Positions 45,769 to 47,889 of a stretch of DNA of 47,889 bases are shown here, piece by piece. The notes below the pieces were generated by a model. That model was not told the origin of the DNA, ran no database searches, and saw only the letters and a program-made list of their open reading frames with translations. The position numbers and the translations under genes were made by a program. Origin of the DNA: Rhizophlyctis rosea (lineage: Eukaryota > Chytridiomycota > Chytridiomycetes > Rhizophlyctidales > Rhizophlyctidaceae); assembly GCA_027596075.1 (NCBI GenBank), contig JADGJC010000300.1, positions 418 to 48,306 on the forward strand, given 5' to 3'. Positions within the stretch are counted from its first letter, which is position 1. Each line of letters opens with the position of its first letter.

Positions 45769-47470
45769 TGCAAACGACCCTCAAATCAACCGCCGACCAA
45801 ATTGTGCGGCTATGAACGTGATTAATCTGTAGGAAAAAGATGTCGAGTTAGTTTGCGAAGTCCAATGGCGGTGTTTTGTGCGCGGGAAAGAAGGAGGACG
45901 CTCACCACGGGGTATAAAAAAGCTACAGTATGTTGATCTTAGGGATATGAGACAACTGGTTGACATATTGAGCGTGGGACAATGGCGCTAAAAGATGCAA
46001 AGTGAGATTGTGAAGCCAAATGACGATCAACCGTCGCCAAAATTGCAGCCAGACAGTCACCTTGGGGTCGGCAACAACTGTATTGCAACGCTTGGCCGGT
46101 TATTGTGGCCTTGAGGGAGGATGGAGGTGAAGGAGGATGGTGGTGGCGATTTCAAAATGAAAGCGTGGGAAAGTTGCGAGACTTTGGTGGGGAAGCTTCA
46201 AAATTGATTTGAAACCATGAGTGGAGGGCGGCGCACTCAAGCTGAGTCACCAAGCCACAGCATAGTGTCACTGTGCCGCAGCCAGCGGTACGCCTCAAAT
46301 GCGCTCAATACGCTCGTCATATTTTGAACACTTTTGCATATTCAGCACACCTTTTTAGCTTTCATTTAACCACCACCATCCGCTCTGCCTTTCACCGTAA
46401 TGGAGGTATCCAGAGGTTCTCCGGCACACGCCAGTTGCCGATGGTGGTGTGGGTGGGCCCCAGCTTGTGCTTCTCGGAGACACATTCTGGGGTGCCTGTT
46501 TGGTGGAATGGGGTGGTTGCCAAATGACACCGTTGTGCAGGTCGCACAATCGATGCTCCAATCAGGGGCATTGATTGAGTCATCTGCCGACGTCATTCAT
46601 TGAGCCCCCTCTGCCGAAGCACTCAGCGAGTACTCAAATGAGAGGGCTCAATTGACAACCAACCCCATTTCGCCCTACGGACACTCTAGGAAAAGCATAG
46701 CAGGGCGCCCGTTGGCTTTTCATGCCCGTTGAGCGCTCATTGGGCATATAATTGATTTTGGGATAACAGCCGTGACAGCGCAACACCCGATCCCTTCCGA
46801 GGTAGGGATTGAGGGATCCGCACCGAGTGCAGGTTTGACTAGTGTATGCCTCCGACAAAAGAACAATGACCTTCTTGCCCAACTCCTGCGCCTGGTCCAC
46901 GAGTCGTCGACGAAACCTGCCCTGCGCCCAATTCATCTTACTTTGAACGGTTTTGCGGTCGATGTGGCGCGTAGCGCGCCGTGACATGGGATGGGTAGCG
47001 AAGCGGGGGATGATGATGATGTCAAAGTGTTGGGCCAACCAGAGAGCTGATTTCTAGTGAACCTCAGTTATCAAGTTTTTGATGCGGAGGCGCATGCAAT
47101 GCTGAGCGCAACGCATGCTGCACTGTTTGCGGGATGGAGCCATGATGGTTCTTGAAATGAGATAGTCAAGGTATTCACCCAAGCGGCGGATACGTTCAAA
47201 GTCTTGGGAGGCGATAAGACCAGTGCCGTAGCTAGGAGAGTAGTGGGCGAGGAATGACTAAGCACCAGGGTCCAATACCACGACCGTGGGATATCCAACT
47301 TGATTTTCGTCGACTTCCCGGATGTGGACCCAATGGAAGGTCCAGGTGCGACAACGACGGTCGTAGGTTAGCTGACAATCGTGATCGACTATACTCTCAG
47401 GATTGTGCCAGTTGTTGTTGTGACTGCGTTCTTCGTGGTGTCCAAGATGGAGATACTCAGCAGGGTTGTT

Positions 47471-47889
47471 CTAATGTCGTACGCAGTCGGTGTCAAAACC
47501 AATCATCCCAGGGTGGTGAAGGCAACTACCAAATGACATCCCAATTGAGTACACGGGTGCATCAATCCGAAGTTGCAATTTCACCCGGGAAACAATAACG
47601 ACATCAATAATTCACATTGTATAGAAGAGCAGTCCCGGTTGAAATGCATATTTCCGGATGGTGATGGGCTAAGTGGGACTCGTTTTCGACATGAAACGGA
47701 ACTCTCACTCAGGTTAAGGGATTTTGCTGGTCAATAGACCTGCTTGGTAGCAATACACACTCAAATGCAACGATAAAGTTAACTGTTTGGATTTATATTG
47801 AGATAATTTAACAACATACACGCACACGCACACACGCGCATATGTACCACCCAAGGTGGCACAGGTGCGACAGAAAAACACGTAAGCGA
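47471..47889. other. Right end of window
   Basis: Upstream side of the Fanzor relic. Both strands have frequent stops, and the expected N-terminal Fanzor region cannot be recognised. A CA-rich microsatellite (ACACGCACACGCACACACGC) lies at about 47815-47840. Confidence 0.5.

Larger units (their letters stand above)
44955..46765. mobile_element. 1.8 kb insertion with short terminal inverted repeats inside the Fanzor relic
   Basis: The plus strand shows ATCCCAAAA at 44956-44964 and its inverse TTTTGGGAT at 46756-46764. Flanking both ends is the dinucleotide AC, a possible 2-bp target duplication. Removing the block and one AC joins TGT (Cys of the Fanzor zinc finger) to GGG TAT GTT GTA, restoring the expected Cys-Gly-Tyr-Val run. 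Both ends also carry CGGGCATGAA in inverted orientation relative to each other within about 55 nt of the terminus. No transposase domain is visible inside, so it looks like a non-autonomous element. The superfamily cannot be named. Confidence 0.7.
44869..47470 (-). pseudogene. Fanzor (eukaryotic TnpB-like) nuclease relic, interrupted and decayed
   Basis: The minus strand carries the RuvC core of a Fanzor, the eukaryotic relatives of TnpB RNA-guided nucleases. From 47470 to 46766 the frame reads CRTWTFHW, VVVLDPG (RuvC-I Asp), LGEYLDYLISR, KMNWAQGRFRRRL and VIVLLSEAYTSQTCTRCGS (RuvC-II Glu and first Cys pair), then VLRCHGC (second Cys pair). The third motif, GYVVDRDVNGARNMLLRA (RuvC-III Asp), comes 1.8 kb later at about 44950-44900 and ends at a stop at 44869. 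The two halves are in the correct order and are separated by an insertion at 44955-46765. In-frame stops at 47258-47260 (just after LDPG-A) and 47054-47056, plus one at 47471-47473 near the 5' limit of recognisable homology, show it is dead. The N-terminal half is not recognisable and may lie beyond the window. Confidence 0.85.

Overview
This is nuclear DNA of a fungus, most likely a zoosporic (chytrid) fungus of the Spizellomyces type. The fungal signs are a velvet-domain regulator, a sphinganine-hydroxylase-like enzyme, a mitochondrial Hsp70 with a short presequence, and many short GT-AG introns (mostly 50-110 nt). The chytrid assignment is an inference from a class C GPCR, a Fanzor (eukaryotic TnpB relative) relic and the gene style; no rRNA gene or species marker is present. 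Exon-intron models below were built by hand from splice signals and protein conservation; every multi-exon model sums to a multiple of three.

Layout, left to right. 1-3556: no gene I can support. 3557-4597 (-): secreted, probably GPI-anchored surface protein. 5387-7689 (-): eight-exon AAAP/SLC38 amino-acid transporter. 8139-8915 (+): single-exon SAM-binding methyltransferase-like protein. 9337-12303 (-): six-exon velvet regulator whose velvet domain is split by a long Q/P-rich insert, as in VelB. 12.3-17.2 kb: gene-poor. 17179-19018 (-): coiled-coil protein with UBA-like segments. 19854-21000 (-): AKR7-like aldo-keto reductase. 21713-22414 (-): small N/T/G/S/Y-rich protein. 23724-25214 (-): SUR2-like sphingoid-base C4-hydroxylase. 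25.2-28.1 kb: gene-poor. 28153-30624 (+): eight-exon mitochondrial Hsp70. 32796-38174 (+): 28-exon class C GPCR with an ectodomain resembling a bacterial extracellular solute-binding protein. 38781-43649 (-): 1542-residue low-complexity protein of unknown function. 44869-47470 (-): decayed Fanzor nuclease gene, split by a 1.8 kb insertion with short terminal inverted repeats.

The genes are ordinary independent eukaryotic units with no operon-like logic. The two most notable items are the predicted solute-binding-protein/7TM fusion receptor, and the Fanzor relic. In the relic, removing the 1.8 kb insertion plus one copy of an apparent 2-bp duplication rejoins the reading frame exactly inside the zinc-finger/RuvC-III junction. 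This points to two layers of mobile DNA at the right end of the window.
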